From an uncultured Butyrivibrio sp. (GTDB taxonomy: Bacteria; Bacillota; Clostridia; Lachnospirales; Lachnospiraceae), in assembly GCA_947168935.1 (NCBI GenBank), contig CAMVNV010000001.1:1-64000 (forward strand): a stretch of DNA of 64,000 nucleotides. The letters are read 5' to 3'. A program made the position numbers and the translations under genes. This document shows, piece after piece, positions 1 through 8,764 of this stretch. The first letter of the stretch is position 1. Every line of letters starts with the position of its first letter. The notes beneath the pieces are model-generated. The model made no database searches. It was not told the DNA's origin and worked only from the letters and a program-made list of their open reading frames with translations.

Positions 1-35
1 AAAACCTTTAATTTTTCTCTAAATCCTATTGACTA

Positions 36-188
36 CTAATAGTTTGTCACCTCTTCTTGAACATCTTCTGGTGGAACACCTACTGATAATCCGACTCCAT
101 AATAATTCTTTTTGTACTCACCAGGGCTTTCGCCCTTAGCCCATATGGTCTCGTCGTAACAGCCATGAGTAAGCTTCTCATGTCCGAA
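36..188 (-). pseudogene. 3' fragment of an unrecognised gene
   Basis: An open minus-strand frame of about 50 codons ends in TAG and reads ...EYKKNYYGVGLSVGVPPEDV... near its C-terminus. It contains no usable start codon and runs directly into the IS630-derived sequence on its right. I read it as the surviving tail of a gene cut by an insertion or deletion event. I do not recognise the family. It could also be a chance open frame, since only 50 codons are visible. Confidence 0.35.
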
Positions 189-296
189 TTAGGAGCCTGG
201 GAGAATGAACGTAATAAAAATCAAGCAACTGTTAACTGGCAATTCAGAACCGGTGACGCAAGAATCAAACTAAGCTCATTGTACCCTGTCTTGTGA
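165..296 (+). pseudogene. IS630-family transposase, C-terminal remnant
   Basis: The plus strand encodes a 43-residue stretch ending ELGAWENERNKNQATVNWQF and then DARIKLSSLYP before a stop. This matches the conserved C-terminal end of IS630-family transposases (pattern AWxxERN...VxWQFxTxDARxKLxxLYP). The N-terminal domains and the catalytic DDE residues are absent, so the copy is dead. It marks the left edge of the polysaccharide block and points to past mobile-element activity there. The assignment rests on the remembered family motif. Confidence 0.6.
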
Positions 297-355
297 CAGG
301 GGCGGAGTTTGATTAATCGTCAGCGAGACACTACACTAGTTTAATATATTTACTT

Positions 356-1438
356 TCACAACAAAAATAATTTTCTCATATGCTTTGTTTTACTAAAAAT
401 ATAAACAACACCAAAAGACAAAATCAACACCAAAGCAAATAAACTACATAAAAGAATAAAGGGATTAACATTTACTTTAAGAAAAATCCTAGACAACACC
501 ATCAAAATGGGAACGTGTATTAGATAAACACCAAATGCATAATTTGATAACATACCTAGTATTTTTGAGGCAAACTTTGTATCAAAGTGATTTTTTATCA
601 ACACAAGAAAGAAACAACCTGCAATTATAGGAATCGATGGAAAGTTATACCACACACTATACGTGATCCCAATTGAGTATGATATCATCTGAAAAGCCAC
701 AGTAAATAATAGCATTATTATAGAAAAGCAAAATAGACTAACCGCATAACACCTCCGTTCTTTAAGAACTCGAGCTAAATATGCATAATTATTAAATAAT
801 AAATATCCTAATATAAGGTATAGACCATACACACCTCCTGAAAATCCTAGATCAAGCTGCATTTCCAACGGAAATGTTGCTTTTTTCTCCAAAAGAGTTA
901 TCAAACATTTCCCACAAAAAAAGTGCAAATACACAATTCCCATAATCAGAATGACAATTTTATTACTTGTATGTTTTAACATGTTTGATATATGCGGAAT
1001 AAAAATATATACACCTATTATCATTGGCATATACCACTCATGCATCATTCCAACTTCAGAAATAAACAATGCATTACAAATTATTTTAAAAAAATCAATG
1101 GATATATTATTAAACCACCAAAGGAACAAATTGTATAGAAGTATCCATACTTCCCAGACGATGACCAGTCTTAATAACTTGAATCTATAAAAAGAAATTG
1201 TGTTTTCAACATTGTAATCTCTAGAAAGAAGAAGAAATCCCGTTAAAAACAAAAAAATCGGAACACCTATTCGGCCAATAGTAAACAACAAAAAAACAAA
1301 GAATTTCAACTCCAATGACATACTAGCAATATTTCCAGCAGTAATAGGAAAAACTTTTTCTACAACATGATTCAATACAACAAAAATAATAGCAATCGTT
1401 CTGGCAAAGTCCAGTTCTGTTTTTCTTTCACTTAACAT
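356..1438 (-). CDS. Membrane acyltransferase, acyltransferase-3 family
   Basis: The 360-residue protein opens with MLSERKTELDFARTIAIIFVVLNH, the typical first helix of acyltransferase-3 (OafA/WecH-like) enzymes. About ten hydrophobic segments follow. These proteins transfer acetyl or other acyl groups to sugars of surface polysaccharides on the membrane. The gene is the last of the AT-rich polysaccharide block, downstream of the methyltransferase and flippase, so a role in decorating the repeat unit is likely. The usual catalytic His is consistent with the LNH motif of helix 1. The sugar and acyl donor cannot be read from sequence. Confidence 0.85.
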   Translation of the reverse strand: MLSERKTELDFARTIAIIFVVLNHVVEKVFPITAGNIASMSLELKFFVFLLFTIGRIGVPIFLFLTGFLLLSRDYNVENTISFYRFKLLRLVIVWEVWILLYNLFLWWFNNISIDFFKIICNALFISEVGMMHEWYMPMIIGVYIFIPHISNMLKHTSNKIVILIMGIVYLHFFCGKCLITLLEKKATFPLEMQLDLGFSGGVYGLYLILGYLLFNNYAYLARVLKERRCYAVSLFCFSIIMLLFTVAFQMISYSIGITYSVWYNFPSIPIIAGCFFLVLIKNHFDTKFASKILGMLSNYAFGVYLIHVPILMVLSRIFLKVNVNPFILLCSLFALVLILSFGVVYIFSKTKHMRKLFLL

Positions 1439-1496
1439 ATGAATCCTTCCCAGGTGACTTGCGAAAAATATTATGCTACTTTTTCACCATCGTATA

Positions 1497-2147
1497 CTAT
1501 TTTGGATTTCTTTTTATCTTACAAATGAAAAACCTATGATATGCATTCAGTGGCACCAAAAATTCTTCTCTTATATCAAAATATTCACTTATAATCTTTT
1601 TGATTTTTATTAGATCATATTTTCTTGCACTATTTATTTCCCAATAATGCTCACCATTAAATTTGAATTCCCCTTTATAGTATTTACAAATCTTAAAATT
1701 ATATCTATGATCTCCTAATTTGGGGATATGTATATTTAAATCTGGACATATGCCACTATCAGGTAACGACAATACTAACAGCCCATCATCTTCCAAAACT
1801 TTTTTTATCTCTTTTAAAGCTGTTGGAAAATATTCAAATGGTATATGTTCTAACACTTGACAACATGCCACTCTTCCAAACTTACGATTTCTCATAAAAG
1901 AACTTAATTCTAAAACATCACCACAAATATTCGGATTCAGATCTTGGGCATAATCAAAAGTTGTCACTTTAATATGAGGATTATAATGTCTAATAAGAAT
2001 TTCTAATACTCCATCTCCTTTACCAATAATAAGGACCTCTTCTTTATCATCTCCTAAACAATATTTCAATTGATAAAAATATGACATCCAACGCTTGTAA
2101 TCTATATATTTTTCAAAAGAATAATGGTCTTTGCTTTTTTGACTCAT
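1497..2147 (-). CDS. Class I SAM-dependent methyltransferase
   Basis: The 216-residue protein has a Rossmann-type motif I region (EEVLIIGKGDGVLEILI), an acidic residue after strand 2 (TTFDYAQ) and the motif CCQVLEHIPFEYFPTALKEI typical of Methyltransf_11/23 proteins. I chose the ATG preceded by GAGGGG; the ORF track adds one upstream TTG codon. It lies just downstream of the flippase in the polysaccharide block. Methylation of a sugar or a related small molecule during polysaccharide assembly is the likely role, but the substrate is unknown. Confidence 0.75.
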   Translation of the reverse strand: MSQKSKDHYSFEKYIDYKRWMSYFYQLKYCLGDDKEEVLIIGKGDGVLEILIRHYNPHIKVTTFDYAQDLNPNICGDVLELSSFMRNRKFGRVACCQVLEHIPFEYFPTALKEIKKVLEDDGLLVLSLPDSGICPDLNIHIPKLGDHRYNFKICKYYKGEFKFNGEHYWEINSARKYDLIKIKKIISEYFDIREEFLVPLNAYHRFFICKIKRNPK

Positions 2148-2159
2148 CAATAACCCCTC

Positions 2160-3587
2160 TTATGATAATAAATGATACTTTAGATTCTTCCTTATTATCT
2201 TTTCTAATAAAATCACTATAGAAATACTTCCCAAATACAATGTGCTATATAAAATCAACTTAGCAAAAATGCTTATTATACTATTGTTTAATAAAAATAT
2301 ATTTTGCTTTCTCAATAGTATAAACAGAATTACACCAACAATCACATATTTTAAAGACAGTTTCATATACCTATTTATTGGTAGTATATTTTTTACAAAT
2401 ACTGCCTGCATAACACATACAGTAACCTCTGCTATAAATGTACCTATAGCTGCTCCTCTAGCTCCAAATCCTGGAATCAACATATAATTAGTTATAACAT
2501 TAAAAATCGCACCTATTACTACAGATATAATAAAAGCTCGATCCCAACTATTTGGTATTAAGAATTGTGTTTTAATAACATTAGCGAAAGCAACAAATAT
2601 ACAACTTGGAATAATAATGTAATACAAAGCAACACATTCTCCAAATCCATCTCCATAAAAAACAGGCACAAATTCTCGTGCAACAGACATTATTCCAAAA
2701 CCTACAAATGATGTTACAAATATAGCAAAACATATAGATTTACTAATAACATCATTGGCATTTCTTTCTTCGGGACCATTATATAATTTTGCCATTTTGG
2801 GCATCATAACATTCCCCAATGAAACAACTAATGCAAGAGGTACAGCTATAATATTTTCACAACCATGATATATACCAACCTCATTACTCCCAACCATTGC
2901 CCCTAGCATTATTTTATCCATATATTTATATATACTCACTGCAACAGTAGGAATAAACAAAAAGAGATTGGGATATAAATGATTTTTTATTTCACCAATT
3001 GATGGTTTGATATATTTTACATACCTTCTTAGATTTATCCAAAGACTTATTTGACTTATTAAAAACCCTAAAGATCGAATCAAAGAATACTTCCAAGCGT
3101 CTTCTGCTCTTTTCACAACAACGAATACCAAAAGTAAAGTTATTGCTTTTACAATGGTATCTCTAACTGCTGTCTTTTTAAAATCTTCTATTCCGAAATA
3201 AAACCAACTAATATCAAAGCCAGCAGATACCACATAAAAGAGCATTATATAAGCATATGTTCTTTCTTCAGAAAACAAACAATATATGATATAAATAATT
3301 GCAACAATTATAGCGATTATCACCTGTAAACTATAAATGCTACTAAATTGCTTATCTCTTTCTTGTTTATTATCTCTACATAAAGCGATTGTTCTATTAC
3401 CATAGTTATTAAGGCCCAACTTTATAAAAATAAAAAACATATACGCAACAGAATAAGAATACGCATATTTACCTAGACCATCTGCACCTATAATTCTGGC
3501 AAGATATGGGGTAGTTATTAGCGGAACCACAATAGTCAATATTTGATATATACTATTGTAAATGTAATTAGTAATAATCTTTTTCAT
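2160..3587 (-). CDS. Wzx-type polysaccharide flippase
   Basis: The 475-residue polytopic protein has roughly 12-14 hydrophobic helices. It begins with the pattern of the MOP/PST exporter family (YIYNSIYQILTIVVPLITTPYLARIIGADGLG, cut short here as a description), including the conserved PYLARxxGxxGxG segment. Members flip undecaprenyl-linked repeat units across the membrane. With the polymerase and glycosyltransferases upstream it completes a Wzx/Wzy-type assembly set. The composition is very AT-rich, as is usual for flippases in strain-variable loci. A spaced AAAGG precedes the ATG. Confidence 0.88.
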   Translation of the reverse strand: MKKIITNYIYNSIYQILTIVVPLITTPYLARIIGADGLGKYAYSYSVAYMFFIFIKLGLNNYGNRTIALCRDNKQERDKQFSSIYSLQVIIAIIVAIIYIIYCLFSEERTYAYIMLFYVVSAGFDISWFYFGIEDFKKTAVRDTIVKAITLLLVFVVVKRAEDAWKYSLIRSLGFLISQISLWINLRRYVKYIKPSIGEIKNHLYPNLFLFIPTVAVSIYKYMDKIMLGAMVGSNEVGIYHGCENIIAVPLALVVSLGNVMMPKMAKLYNGPEERNANDVISKSICFAIFVTSFVGFGIMSVAREFVPVFYGDGFGECVALYYIIIPSCIFVAFANVIKTQFLIPNSWDRAFIISVVIGAIFNVITNYMLIPGFGARGAAIGTFIAEVTVCVMQAVFVKNILPINRYMKLSLKYVIVGVILFILLRKQNIFLLNNSIISIFAKLILYSTLYLGSISIVILLEKIIRKNLKYHLLS

Positions 3588-3684
3588 GACAATATGCCTT
3601 TATCAAAAACAACTAGTTTCCTGGCATATCAATCCAAAAATCCGAAATATAATATGCCAAGCATCAGACTATAAGTTTTTAATA

Positions 3685-4722
3685 TTAAGTAATCAACTTT
3701 CTTAACGAACAAAGAAATAAAAAAGATTTATACATCTCATTTTCTAATAGAAAATAAACAACTCTATCTTTATGATTTTTTCCTACAAACTTCCTTCTTT
3801 CTAATCTAAAATCACATATTTTCTTTTTGGCACTATCAATAAATGCTATTTTTTCTCTATACGTCATTGGGCACTCATCACTTAGACAGCTTCGTTTTAC
3901 GACTTCAGTCATTAGATGTAATTCTTCAATGATAATTACATCTTTCCAGTCCTTAGAATACTTTTTTTCAAATTTTTTTAGCTCTAAAACTATTTTTTCT
4001 GCTGTAGTCAAAAAAGAATCGTCATAAGCATGCGTTGAAGATTTTTTGTGTATTCTATAATAATAGATATGATCATCGATAAGCGCTATCTTATTTGCCA
4101 ACTGAAATACATATAAATTAAAAATCATATCTTGCATCCTTTTTAATCCAGATATAAACAAGATATTATTTTCAATAAGCATATTCCTTTTATATAACCG
4201 TCCCCATGGCACACCCACTGAAGTACTTAAATCTCTTATGCCCAATATTGCATCTATTTGCATTTGATCACGTGGGATATTACAAAAAGTATTATCATAA
4301 TAATATTCTGATATTAACTTCCCTTTATTATCACTAAAATAATTTCCTATAACTAAATCTGCTTCCTCTTCTTCAGCCTTATTAACTAAAAGCTCAATCA
4401 TATTAGTTTCTAAATAATCATCTCCATCCACAAAGCATACCCATTTACCAGTAGCAATTGCTATCCCTAGATTTCTAACTTCTGAAACTCCAAGATTAAT
4501 CTCATTATTAATAGTTTTTATTCCACAATTATCATTCTGTAGTCTTTCCAATATCTTTTTGGTACCATCTGTAGAACAATCATCTATACAGATTAATTCA
4601 TAATCTGTATAAGACTGTTCTAAAATACTTGTGACGCACCTATCTATATATTTTTCAACATTATAAGCTGCAACTATAACAGACACCTTACGATTATAGT
4701 TTGAACGATTCGGCAATCTCAT
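3685..4722 (-). CDS. Glycosyltransferase family 2
   Basis: This GT-A fold glycosyltransferase of 345 residues has VSVIVAAYNVEKYIDRC at the N-terminus, a CIDDCSTDGT nucleotide-binding segment and the metal-binding motif VDGDDYLE. It probably adds one sugar of the surface-polysaccharide repeat on the cytoplasmic face. The ORF track starts 22 codons earlier. I prefer the ATG of MRLPNRSNYN because GGGAG lies just upstream and because this gives a modest 29-nt overlap with the preceding polymerase gene instead of a 95-nt overlap. Confidence 0.87.
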   Translation of the reverse strand: MRLPNRSNYNRKVSVIVAAYNVEKYIDRCVTSILEQSYTDYELICIDDCSTDGTKKILERLQNDNCGIKTINNEINLGVSEVRNLGIAIATGKWVCFVDGDDYLETNMIELLVNKAEEEEADLVIGNYFSDNKGKLISEYYYDNTFCNIPRDQMQIDAILGIRDLSTSVGVPWGRLYKRNMLIENNILFISGLKRMQDMIFNLYVFQLANKIALIDDHIYYYRIHKKSSTHAYDDSFLTTAEKIVLELKKFEKKYSKDWKDVIIIEELHLMTEVVKRSCLSDECPMTYREKIAFIDSAKKKICDFRLERRKFVGKNHKDRVVYFLLENEMYKSFLFLCSLRKLIT

Positions 4723-5818
4723 ATGGAAACACTCCCGCGCTGCCCGAAATATAATATATATATATCCAATAAAAAGACAATACCGCAAACATAAAGAAGA
4801 AAAATAGAATCCTGCCTATTACTCCTTTTCCTGCTATATTCACACCATATCCCAGCGAAAAAATGTTAAAAATCTTAAAATACCACAGAATTCTACTTCC
4901 AAATTCTACCATCATTGCAAAATAAGATGTCGCCAAAACAATATAGTTCATCAATAACAGCCAATTTATCATGCTATCATCTTTTAATCGCTTTCTCGAA
5001 TAGAACAAAAAAACAATTCCTAAAACGACTATAGCTATATCCATATCCGGAAAATTAGGATTTTCTATACTTAAATATCTTTTCCCTTGATATCTAGGAG
5101 GCAGAAACTTTAATCTAGCTAAAAGAAAACGAATAATTGGTTCATAATAAAAAGAAAGCAAAAGAATCAAACAAATAATAGCAACTATCAGTAATCTCCT
5201 ATTCCTTTTATTTTTTATTTCAACAACTCTCATCGAAAGAGGAAACAATGGAAAAATAAAAGCCGATTGATGTATACCAACTGCTATGATGCTGAAAAGA
5301 AAATACTTAAACATATTTTTTTGATTGGCATAAAAATATAATCCCAACACAAAAAAGGATATAGCCATATGCTGTCTTATAACATTATATGTTTCGATAT
5401 AAAACAATCCTTCATATGCCATTAGTGAATAAACCGGGTTGATCTTATCTTTGCAATGCCATATTACATAGTAAATAGGTGTAAGAACCAAAACTTCTTC
5501 AAAGAAAAAAAGTGCATGTATGCTTTTAAAAATCTTTGCGCATAAATATACTAATACAAGATATATCTTGTCTGATGCTATCCACTTTGCTCTATTATAA
5601 AATGCGATAAAATTATCTAGTGTTAATGCTCTATTTAATATAGGATATTGATAGACCATAACATCTGTCCCTACACTAATATCCCTAATTGTAGCCGGAA
5701 TAATCAAAAACAAAATAGAAATAATAAGCCACACTAAATAATGCTTTTGTCTATAATAATTTGAATATGCAAAGAACATACACAAAATAGATAAAAAAGT
5801 AATCAGCACAAATATCAC
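4694..5818 (-). CDS. EpsG/Wzy-like polysaccharide polymerase
   Basis: This polytopic membrane protein of 374 residues has about ten helices and the EpsG-family signature near residues 45-60 (ATIRDISVGTDVMVYQYP: R...GTD...Y). Members polymerise repeat units at the outer face of the membrane. The ORF track begins at an ATG six codons upstream. The GTG at 5818 is the better start, because it overlaps the stop of the preceding GT2 gene as TAGTG and has GGGGGA about seven bases upstream. The overlap suggests translational coupling. Very low GC supports its place in the variable cassette. Confidence 0.82.
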   Translation of the reverse strand: MIFVLITFLSILCMFFAYSNYYRQKHYLVWLIISILFLIIPATIRDISVGTDVMVYQYPILNRALTLDNFIAFYNRAKWIASDKIYLVLVYLCAKIFKSIHALFFFEEVLVLTPIYYVIWHCKDKINPVYSLMAYEGLFYIETYNVIRQHMAISFFVLGLYFYANQKNMFKYFLFSIIAVGIHQSAFIFPLFPLSMRVVEIKNKRNRRLLIVAIICLILLLSFYYEPIIRFLLARLKFLPPRYQGKRYLSIENPNFPDMDIAIVVLGIVFLFYSRKRLKDDSMINWLLLMNYIVLATSYFAMMVEFGSRILWYFKIFNIFSLGYGVNIAGKGVIGRILFFFFMFAVLSFYWIYIYYISGSAGVFPYEIAESFKL

Positions 5819-6789
5819 TAGTTTTTCCCCCAGCATTTACTGTAAAACAAGTAACACAAAGAATAACATCTATAACTAATCGCATATAAATAAAACTGAA
5901 ATTTTCTTAAACTGCCAAATTCCTTGCATCTGATAATTGCAAAAATGTTATTTCGAATCAGCTTTTTTGTTTTTAATACTACTTCTTTATCTTTTTTTCC
6001 TGCGATAATCATCTCATCAGAAAACACTATGTACCAAAATACTTTAGCCAAAATCATATTTTTATTATTTGGATATACCGCATGAACTTTATTATATATA
6101 TCATCAACTGAATTCAATATATCGTAACTTTTTTCAGAAAAGTTCCCTCTAGTAATAGAGTTTTGTCTTATCTGATATCTATATAAGCATTTCTCTCCTA
6201 CTGCGATTCTAGAAGACTTTAAAAAAGCCATGCTCACAAACCATCCATCATCATTCCTTGCATAATTAGGGAATTTTACTCCTTTTAACACATCTATCCT
6301 AAAAATCTTATTCCAAACCGCTGTAGTTATATAATCAGGAAGAAAAAATCTCTCTAACGCTTCTTCTTGATTATATATATTTATCTTTTCAAATCTTCTT
6401 GTATAAAAGGTGGCTCCTGTATTTAGATATGTCCTTTTTATTCCACAACAAGCTATATCCGCTTTATTTTTTTCAGCCAATCGTGCCAAATACATATACA
6501 TTCCTTTAGCGCAATAATCATCTGAATCCACGAATCCAATATAATCACCTGTGGCTATTTCTAATCCTTGATTTCGTGCTGCACAAACTCCCTCGTTCTT
6601 TTTGTGAACAACAACAAATCTACTATCGTTTCGAGCAAACTCATCACATATTCTACCTGAGCTGTCTGTACTTCCGTCATCTATTAAAATCACTTCTATA
6701 TTATTTAAGGTTTGATCTTTTAGGGAATTCAAGCATTTTTCAAGATATGCTTCACTATTATATACAGGAACGATTACACTAATCTTCAT
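5818..6789 (-). CDS. Glycosyltransferase family 2
   Basis: The 323-residue GT-A protein starts MKISVIVPVYNSEAYLEKCL and carries LIDDGSTDSSG and VDSDDYC, the standard nucleotide and metal motifs of GT2. It lacks membrane segments and should act on lipid-linked intermediates at the inner face of the membrane. The start ATG overlaps the stop of the upstream GT8 gene by four bases (ATGA) and follows AAGGGGGAAGA. It overlaps the polymerase gene on its other side by one base, so the three genes form one tight transcriptional unit. Confidence 0.88.
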   Translation of the reverse strand: MKISVIVPVYNSEAYLEKCLNSLKDQTLNNIEVILIDDGSTDSSGRICDEFARNDSRFVVVHKKNEGVCAARNQGLEIATGDYIGFVDSDDYCAKGMYMYLARLAEKNKADIACCGIKRTYLNTGATFYTRRFEKINIYNQEEALERFFLPDYITTAVWNKIFRIDVLKGVKFPNYARNDDGWFVSMAFLKSSRIAVGEKCLYRYQIRQNSITRGNFSEKSYDILNSVDDIYNKVHAVYPNNKNMILAKVFWYIVFSDEMIIAGKKDKEVVLKTKKLIRNNIFAIIRCKEFGSLRKFQFYLYAISYRCYSLCYLFYSKCWGKN

Positions 6790-7775
6790 TCTTCCCCCTT
6801 GGAAATAAGAAAAGAAACAGGTCTAAAATATGCATGAACTGTGCCTATCAGCCAAAGCCCCAAAAATCCATATCTGTGCTTACTTTTTTCATCCATTATC
6901 GGATTCCCAGTAATTTTTTTATAATTCAAATTCCATTCTTGGTGAAAAGGATTAGTTGTCTTTTTTTCCCATGGTCTATACGAGCGAAAACTACTTGAAA
7001 AGTGTACTATTACTGGATTATTTACTGCATCTACAATATCTTCTTTTTTAAAATAATTATCCGGTTTTCTATACAACATCATCTCTTCATATGTGAAATC
7101 ATAAAGATATGACATCACATCATATTTCAATGGTATTTCCTTTACATTCCCATGAAAAATAGTATTAACTACTCCTTGATCTCCTTGGAAAATTTTTTGT
7201 TTTTTTTCTAGCAATTGATATATATGCTTTTCAACTTCATTTTTCCTCCAATTAATAAGATCTATCACTAGCACTCCTGCATTAACCATCAATCCGCCTT
7301 TTTCAATTCCAAAAACCCTTTTGTTAAGTTCACTAAATGAATCTCTGATTCCTCCAATAATAAAAGGTTTAAGCTCATAATTATATAAACCTTCTAATGA
7401 GTCTCTAATAAGAGTATCCGAATCTAAATATATTATCTTTTTTACATCATCAGGAAGCACGGATCCTATAAATAACCTGGCATATGAAGCTATAGACCCC
7501 CTATCCAGATTAAGATCATAATCAAGTGCATCAAGTGTCTTTTTCGCATCTACGAAAAAAACTGCATTCTTTCCCGAACACAGTTCCAGTATCTTTTGCT
7601 TGTTTGCTTCCTCAATTCCGCAATCAAGTATATAAATATTTGCATCACAATTATGATCATTGAACGACATGATCGAAACGCACATAACATCTACAAAATT
7701 ATTGTCACAGGCATATGCTATATTCAACCCATCCCCCTGTCGAATATGAATAATAGGACCATTAATAGACGGCAT
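6786..7775 (-). CDS. Glycosyltransferase family 8
   Basis: This is a GT8 retaining glycosyltransferase (GspA/LgtC-like) of 329 residues. It shows NIAYACDNNFVDVMCVSI near the N-terminus, the metal-binding motif YLDSDTLIRDSLEGLY and QGDQGVVN toward the acceptor side. It leads the AT-rich cassette and is translationally coupled to the next gene. The ATG given here has no visible ribosome-binding site. A TTG at 7727, 16 codons in, follows AGGGGG and would start at the family's usual NIAYACD, so the true start may be there. The donor sugar is not predictable. Confidence 0.86.
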   Translation of the reverse strand: MPSINGPIIHIRQGDGLNIAYACDNNFVDVMCVSIMSFNDHNCDANIYILDCGIEEANKQKILELCSGKNAVFFVDAKKTLDALDYDLNLDRGSIASYARLFIGSVLPDDVKKIIYLDSDTLIRDSLEGLYNYELKPFIIGGIRDSFSELNKRVFGIEKGGLMVNAGVLVIDLINWRKNEVEKHIYQLLEKKQKIFQGDQGVVNTIFHGNVKEIPLKYDVMSYLYDFTYEEMMLYRKPDNYFKKEDIVDAVNNPVIVHFSSSFRSYRPWEKKTTNPFHQEWNLNYKKITGNPIMDEKSKHRYGFLGLWLIGTVHAYFRPVSFLISKGEE

Positions 7776-7787
7776 TTAGATAATTTT

Positions 7788-7796
7788 ATTATACCA
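7788..7796 (-). promoter_or_regulatory. Candidate extended -10 promoter for the GT8-led operon
   Basis: Read on the minus strand the sequence is TGGTATAAT, an extended -10 element about 12 bases before the GT8 ATG. No good -35 is seen at 16-18 bases. If it is used, the GT8 ATG would be almost leaderless, while the alternative TTG at 7727 would have a leader of normal length. Confidence 0.45.
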
Positions 7797-7904
7797 TGAT
7801 TATTGTTATTGCGATAACACATTGTCGCACTTTTGTATCACCGGCGTATCTTATAACTATTTCTTTAAAATTATTTTTTGTCTAAATCGATAATTTTTTA
7901 TACG

Positions 7905-7991
7905 TTTTAGACTAATTTGAGGGTTTATTTAGTCTAAAACGGTATTTTTTTATACCTTTTAGACTAATTTGGGGGTGTTTTTAGTCTAAAA
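7905..7991. repeat. Two 35-nt hairpin repeats, 52-bp period
   Basis: Each copy is a perfect 11-bp inverted repeat, TTTTAGACTAA ... TTAGTCTAAAA (7905-7939 and 7957-7991), with similar loops (TTTGAGGGTTTA-like and TTTGGGGGTGTT-like). A degenerate third half-copy (TTTGTCTAAAT) lies just to the left. The block sits between the GT8 operon start and the divergent higBA promoter. It could be an operator array, a terminator-like insulator or a recombination scar. The sequence does not decide between these. Confidence 0.7.
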
Positions 7992-8027
7992 CCACCTTTT
8001 TCAAAAAATGCCCCAAAACCATTCCGC

Positions 8028-8056
8028 TTGACATGTACACGTTTTTCGTGTATATC
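8028..8056 (+). promoter_or_regulatory. higBA promoter with overlapping operator
   Basis: A perfect -35 TTGACA, a 17-base spacer and a -10 TATATC precede higB. The spacer contains the inverted repeat TACACG-ttttt-CGTGTA (8036-8052), which reaches the first bases of the -10. HigA-type antitoxins bind such palindromes to repress their own operon, so this is the likely operator. The -10 is only about 7 bases from the higB ATG, so the transcript would be leaderless or nearly so. Confidence 0.75.
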
Positions 8057-8062
8057 TAAATT

Positions 8063-8343
8063 ATGATACAGAGTTTTTTGACAAGGAAACAGAAAGAGTC
8101 TATAACCAGCTTTTTTCAAAAAAACTGCCACAAGACATCCAACGTATAGCTTTAAGAAAATTGATTATGATTGATAATGCAAACAGCTTGGAGGAACTAA
8201 GAGTACCACCTGCAAATCATTTGGAAAAACTTTCCGGTAATAGGGATGGACAATACAGCATTAGAATTAATGATCAGTTTAGGATATGTTTTACTTTTGA
8301 TGGAACTGATTTTCATGATGTTGAAATCACCGACTATCATTAA
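8063..8343 (+). pseudogene. higB: HigB-type (RelE superfamily) toxin, frameshifted
   Basis: Starting at the ATG, frame 1 reads MIQSF and then goes out of frame within a run of six T (8074-8079). One extra T would give a continuous HigB protein: MIQSFFDKETERVYNQLFSKKLPQDIQ, then LRVPPANHLEKLSGNR and the C-terminal QFRICFTFDGTDFHDVEI. The ORF track shows only the downstream part from an internal TTG. HigB toxins cleave mRNA on the ribosome. As read, this copy should be inactive. A sequencing error in the homopolymer or a switchable tract are alternatives. Confidence 0.75.
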
Positions 8344-8372
8344 CTCTGTGGTTGTTAGAAAGGATAATTATT

Positions 8373-8681
8373 ATGGCCAAATATATAGAAACACCTACAA
8401 TTGGAGAGATTTTACAAGAAGAATTCATGGAACCTTTTGGATTATCAGCTTATAAACTGGCACAGGCAATACATGTTCCTGTATCTCGTATTCAGGATAT
8501 TCTTCATGGCAGAAGAAAAATCACCGCTGATACGTCCCTACGATTAGCAAAGTATTTTGGTGTATCTGATAGATATTTTTTGGATATGCAAAATGATATT
8601 GATTTAAGGAACTTAAAAATATCAATGGAAAAAGATATCCAACTAATTATCCCTATACAGATAAATTATGAAATAAAGTAA
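8373..8681 (+). CDS. higA: HigA-type antitoxin, XRE-family HTH
   Basis: The 102-residue protein has the HigA/VapI pattern: TIGEILQEEFMEPFGLSAYKLA, a helix-turn-helix around VPVSRIQDILHGRRKITADT and SLRLAKYFGVSDRYFLDMQ. It neutralises HigB and represses the operon through the palindrome in the promoter. The ATG at 8373 follows AGAAAGGA with good spacing, so I dropped the seven codons that the ORF track adds from a TTG. The antitoxin is intact although the toxin frame is broken, as expected if the antitoxin is the part that can be retained alone. Confidence 0.88.
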   Translation: MAKYIETPTIGEILQEEFMEPFGLSAYKLAQAIHVPVSRIQDILHGRRKITADTSLRLAKYFGVSDRYFLDMQNDIDLRNLKISMEKDIQLIIPIQINYEIK

Positions 8682-8735
8682 TAGTGTCACCCTTTCAATT
8701 TGCTCTAATACCATCCAAAAGATCATATCCATAAA

Positions 8736-8764
8736 AAACTGCCGCAGTTTGCGTGCGGCAGTTT
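8736..8764 (-). terminator. Intrinsic terminator of the EPS operon
   Basis: A perfect 11-bp stem AAACTGCCGCA/TGCGGCAGTTT with a 7-base loop is followed on the minus strand by a T-run. It lies 40 bases downstream of the phosphoglycosyl transferase gene and ends the long cps/eps transcript. The variable cassette to the left therefore needs its own promoter. Confidence 0.88.

Noticed and set aside
165-355. Complete insertion sequence at the left end
   Set aside because: Only the C-terminal 43 residues of the transposase are present, with no left end or catalytic domain.
8161-8343. Complete small HigB starting at the TTG
   Set aside because: It would lack the first third of the fold. The upstream sequence encodes that part in another frame, which shows a frameshifted gene.
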